Shown here piece after piece: positions 59,872 to 64,000 of a stretch of 64,000 nt of DNA. The DNA is from Gigaspora margarita (taxonomy: Eukaryota; Glomeromycota; Glomeromycetes; Diversisporales; Gigasporaceae): assembly GCA_009809945.1 (NCBI GenBank), contig WTPW01000081.1, positions 106,787 through 170,786 of the forward strand. The letters are read 5' to 3'. The position numbers and the translations under genes are program-made. Below the pieces are notes generated by a model. It worked only from the letters and a program-made list of their open reading frames with translations, was not told the origin of the DNA and ran no database searches. How positions within the stretch are numbered: position 1 is the stretch's first letter; every line of letters begins with the position of its first letter.

Positions 59872-60152
59872 GAGATATCTAAAGCAAGGTTCGGTCATGT
59901 GGCCAATGGCCAATCAAATCAGAAATATTTGACTTTCCTGGATCAGCCCGACAAGACAAAAACAAAGAAAAAAAGTAAAAAATGCAAAAAATACAATAAA
60001 CAAGTGTCTAAACCTGTCTTGGGCACTTATAAAAAATGTCAAGAAAACAATTTTATATATAAAACTTATCCTAACCCAACACCTAACTAACCCTTACCCT
60101 AATTTTAATTAAATAATCAAAAATATATAAATGAACCTGCTTTAGCCATCCC
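59872..60152. mobile_element. TCTAAAGC element with target duplication
   Basis: Ends GAGATATCTAAAGCAAGG and the complement of GGGATGGCTAAAGCAGG. Flanked by TTTATAAG on both sides (59864-59871, 60153-60160). Includes a telomere-like 'ctaactaacccttacccta' near 60083. The short open frame overlapping it is chance. Confidence 0.75.
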
Positions 60153-60198
60153 TTTATAAGTAACAGCACTCATTAAGGAATGTCCTATGTCTGTTAAT

Positions 60199-60777
60199 AA
60201 TAGTTTTGCATTATAAACAATTAATAATCAGTAGCATTATCTTTGCATCATAAATAGGATCCACATGTGGGGTTATATGCAAAAATCTTAATTCCTTTCC
60301 AAAAATGAATAAAAAAAATTATTACTTCTACTAAAAGAGAATTTTGCAAAAATTAGCATAGTAAATATCAAAAAAGTTAAACAATACTATTCCTTTATAT
60401 TTTATGTTGCACATTCTATATAATCATACTAATATAAGAATATATCTATTTAATTTTTTTGTTTTAAACTATTTTGTATTAACTTTTTTGTTTGATATTA
60501 AAATTATATACCAGATTTGTAGCACAACAAAAATTTTAAAATTTATTATTATTAGTATAAGAATTAGAATTAGTAATTAAAAAGTTATTTATATAATAAA
60601 TTGTCTAATAAAAACATTTATTAGAGTACTAAAGATAGTTTCATGTATAGATTTTTGATAAATAAATAATTTTAGCAAAATAAATATTTAATTTGAAAAT
60701 TTTTACTTATATTTCATTATGCCTAATTAAGAATCTAATCTATAGCTTAATTAATATACTGCATTTGTTACTAAAAT
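60199..60777. other. AT-rich spacer
   Basis: No gene or supported repeat. Confidence 0.4.
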
Positions 60778-62961
60778 AGGACCCCAGACATCTCTTATAC
60801 TGTATATGTCATATTTTTTTTTAGCAAATTGATTCAATTTTGATCTAAGGTCCAAATTGAAGTTAATTTTAAAAAGGGACATGATTGAATATTTTGTCGA
60901 ATTACTAAGTTTTTATACATGTTATATTTTATTTTTAGCAATTTAACCACAATTTATAATAATTAATCTGGATATAACAAGTTATTAATGGCTTTATGGA
61001 GCAAAGTGATAATCAATTATAACTAAAAGCATATAATTGGGCTTTAGTATCAATAGCAACTTGGTACTTACTCTGCATATGTATTATGATCATTGATCAT
61101 AATTGTATGTCAATAAATAAATAATTATATAATGCAATTGCACAGAGTTATCATTGAGTGAATTAGTTAGTAATTTATATAATAATTTTTAGCTTTTCAA
61201 AATAATCTACTGTTCGGCGATGATTTACAAGAAAATTTACTATGCTAACTAAAAAAATTTTATAACAAGACTTGTAGCGCATATAATAGACTAATAGAAT
61301 CTTAAATTTTATAAAAAAGTATTGAAAACTTGTGAAGATATTAACATTTTTGTAAATTCAGATGCATACATTTTTGCAAGTTTTCCTCTAAATTTCAAAT
61401 GCTTACAAAAGCACTTTCTCAAAATAAAACATCAAAACGGACTAAGTAAGTTGGTAGAATAGGTATTTTAAAGTCTTCATTTAAAATTTCTTCAAAAACA
61501 GATTAATATTGACAAAGTGATGATGATTTTTCAATTTGCTTCCAGATTCAGAATTTTATAAAATTTACAATTTTGATGAAAACAGAAAAATTACATCACA
61601 GACTAGATTTTCACAAGTTCAAATTAAACAAGTTACTGCGCACTAAGTAAACTTTTAGAGCATATTATTGATCAAATTTTATGAAAAATATTGAAAACTC
61701 GTGAAGATATTAATATTTTTGTAAATTCAGACACATACGTTTTTGCAAACAATTTTGGCATGCGATATACGTTTTTGGAAATAGAAAAAATCTTTCATTA
61801 AAGATTTCTTTACGAGTTCTTGACCAAATTTGATAAAAATTTTTTTATTTGAATTCTAAATATTTGTAGAATTAAAATAAAAAAATTTTCGTCAAATTTG
61901 GTTTTTTTATATTTCAAAAACGTATATCACGTGCCAAAATTGTTTGCAAAAACGTATGTGTTCAAATTTACAAAAACGTTAATATCTCCACGAGTTTTCA
62001 ACATTTTTTCATACATTTAAAATTCTATTAGTCAATAATATGCTCTAAAAGTTTATTTAGTGCGCAGTAACTTGTTTCATTTGAACTTGTAAAATCTAGC
62101 CTGTGATGTAATTTTTCTGTTTTCATCAAAATTGTAAATTTTAGAAAATTCCGAATCTGGAAACAAATTGAAAAATCATCATAACTTCGTCAATATTAAT
62201 CCATCTTTGATGAAATTTTAACTGAAGACTTTAAAATACCTATTCTATCAACTTACTTAGTCACGTTTTGGAGGTTACATTTTGAGAAAGTACTTCCAAT
62301 TGCATTTGAAGTTTAGGGAAAAACTTGCAAAAACGTATGTGTCTGAATTTACAAAAACGTTAATACTTCACAAGTTTTCAATACTTTTTCATAAAATTTG
62401 AGATTCTATTAGTCAATAATATGCACTACAAGTCTTGTTATAATTTTTTTTTAGTTAGTATAGTAAAATTCTTGTAAATTATTGCCGAATAGTAGATTAT
62501 TTTGAAAAAAACAAAAAACCATATTACAAAGAAGCTGCATTGAAATTGTTTACGGGAACTTTTATCAAAGATGTTCTTGACAAAATTTGATGAAATTTTT
62601 TATTTTAATTCTATGAATCCATAGAATTCAAATAAAAAAATTTTTATTAAATTTGATCAAGAACTCATAGAAATAATATTAATAAAAGTTTTCATAAGTT
62701 AAAATATTTATGTACCATGGCATGAATAGCAAAAATCCATGGTGCAAATAGCAATTACCTATTTTTATATGCTGAACAATTTTTTTAGAATACCTGAATC
62801 TAAGAACACTATTTAAATGTAATAATTTAGTTTTTAGCAAATTACTATAAAAACTTAATGTAATAATTAAATTTTTAGCAAATTTACTTGATTTTAGAGG
62901 TAGCAAACCCTTAAAATTTGTGCAGATCAGTTATGACCTATATGAGAGATGTCTGGGTCTT
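60778..62961. mobile_element. Long fold-back element, copy 2 (2.2 kb)
   Basis: Ends AGGACCCCAGACATCTCTTA and 'gagagatgtctgggtct'. Colinear with 38300-40702, including 'tttagcaaattgattcaa' near the left and 'cagatcagttatgacctata' near the right. Some inner palindrome segments are missing. No convincing target duplication was seen. Confidence 0.75.
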
Positions 62962-63722
62962 CTACAAATCTTATACATTTTTGGCTATTTTTAGTTTTCT
63001 TAATAATAAATGCATATAAATTATATAATTTATATAAAGAAGCAGTTGGTCTAATATTATCTATAAAGAATTTACTATTATTTTTTTAATAAGTATTATA
63101 CTTTTAATTAATAACAAGTTCTAGTTTAAACATTTTATTATTAGTAACATATTAGCAAAAATAAATTTAAGTTATATAATTAATTTGTAATGTATATTAA
63201 AAACTAATTCAATATTAATATATAGTTAGACAATAATAAAAAATAATTATTTATAATTTAAACAATTTTTAAAGTAATATATAAAAAACTCAAAAATATA
63301 TTTTATCTATAAAATAAATTTACTATAGATATCTAATATAAATATATATTGAAACAAGTAATCTATCTATTTTTGAATATTTGAAAATAAAATTAAAAGT
63401 TCTATAATTTAAGTATTGTACCAAAAATATAGCTAAATATTTATATAAAATACATAATATTGTGTAAGCCCTAAAGAGTTTTTTATACAGTACTAAGAAA
63501 AAAAATAAAAGCTATACTTACAAATTATAATAGTTATTCTTTAAATAAACAGGTTAAAGAAAATAATTCACTTCAACCTATTATTAATTTTAATTTGTTT
63601 CAAAAAAATAATGAATAATATTGAACCCAACCTTATTTATAAGCAAATATATGGGCTTGGTGATGCAAAAAAAGGGTAAATCGACAAACAAAAGATCTTT
63701 AGAAAATCAATTTTTTTGTTTA
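62962..63722. other. AT-rich DNA, no gene seen
   Basis: No supported feature. Confidence 0.4.
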
Positions 63723-63890
63723 TATGGGCTAATTCAAAGAATTGCTAATATCTCTTGAACTACCCACTTGTTTTGAGTGATTTAGCTATCAAAATGTTCA
63801 TCTTAATGAGATGAACATTTTGATAGCTAAATTATTCAAAATGGGCCAGTATATCAAGAGATATCAGCAATTCTTAAGATTAGCCAATAT
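63723..63890. mobile_element. 168-bp hairpin with shared module
   Basis: Arms TATGGGCTAATTCAAAGAAT and the near complement meet at about 63806 in 'catcttaatgagatg'. Each arm carries the module seen at 32352, 43613, 44343 and 58358 ('tactggcccattttgaa' on the right arm, minus strand). Confidence 0.75.
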
Positions 63891-64000
63891 GTATAAATTA
63901 TAAGAAAATAACAATTTAAAGAGCTATACTACAAAATTTTATTAATATAACTGCTTTTGTGTTTTAAGTAAAAATGTTCCAAATCTTATTTTAAATTTAT

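Larger units (their letters stand above)
57973..60198. mobile_element. Large fold-back composite, 2.2 kb
   Basis: Outer ends ATTAACAGTCACAGAACATG and the near complement ending at 60198. Long arms pair through 'caaatgagttgacttacc', 'ctccaagtaatttaaagaga', 'atcccaagtatctta' and 'aatcagcaaattcactatt'. The centre (58660-59160) is full of 'agctggctaa' repeats. The right arm is split by 59872-60152. Confidence 0.65.

Noticed and set aside
59812..60090. 92-codon plus-strand frame, lysine-rich
   Set aside because: Crosses the border between the composite arm and the inserted TCTAAAGC element, so it cannot be an old gene.

Overview
This window looks like a very AT-rich, repeat-dominated piece of a fungal nuclear genome. 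The best guess is an arbuscular mycorrhizal fungus of the Glomeromycotina, such as a Rhizophagus-like genome. That guess rests on the low GC, the single intronless F-box-like gene of a type greatly expanded in those fungi, the LINE C-terminus, and the density of short inverted-repeat elements. It is an inference from reading, not a database match. I see no rRNA gene, functional tRNA gene or CRISPR array, and nothing that indicates a bacterium or organelle.

Only one convincing intact gene is present: a 585-residue F-box-like protein at 14569-16326 (+). It sits between two inverted-repeat elements: one ends right at its TATA-like box, and a fragment of another begins about 30 bases after its stop codon. 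Other coding traces are broken. They are a 5'-truncated LINE ORF (48994-50016, -), a lysine-rich C-terminal remnant (37559-37840, -), an ambiguous ORF pair (36833-37280), and a small zinc-knuckle ORF (4911-5129, +).

The rest is a mosaic of non-autonomous DNA transposons, many nested. From left to right: small TIR elements and a three-deep nest (0.4-8.4 kb); short tandem duplications and quiet AT-rich DNA (8.4-14.4 kb); the gene; nested hAT-like elements (16.9-19.4 kb); a 1.3 kb fold-back hAT with an 8-bp target duplication (21.3-22.7 kb); a decayed minisatellite split by nested elements and a tRNA-derived SINE (24.2-29.3 kb); more TIR elements (30.4-32.8 kb); quiet AT-rich DNA with one G-tract element (32.8-36.8 kb); a 2.9 kb hAT-like element holding a 2.4 kb fold-back (38.2-41.1 kb); a 2 kb element with nested hairpins and a 550 bp near-perfect palindrome (41.8-45.7 kb); two oppositely oriented arrays of a 110-150 bp monomer flanking the LINE (47.1-51.7 kb); and a last block of fold-backs and TIR elements (52-64 kb).

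The most unusual signals are shared modules carried by elements whose ends differ. One is a short telomere-like block (CCCTAA/TTAGGG) in at least ten families. The second is a core that starts near 'GGTGTAACGTGAAATC' and is capped by different inverted repeats. The third is a segment close to 'GATCTACTGGNCCAATTT' found in at least six palindromic elements. Together they suggest modular or recombining non-autonomous elements. All family assignments come from reading terminal repeats and target duplications by eye; no search was run.
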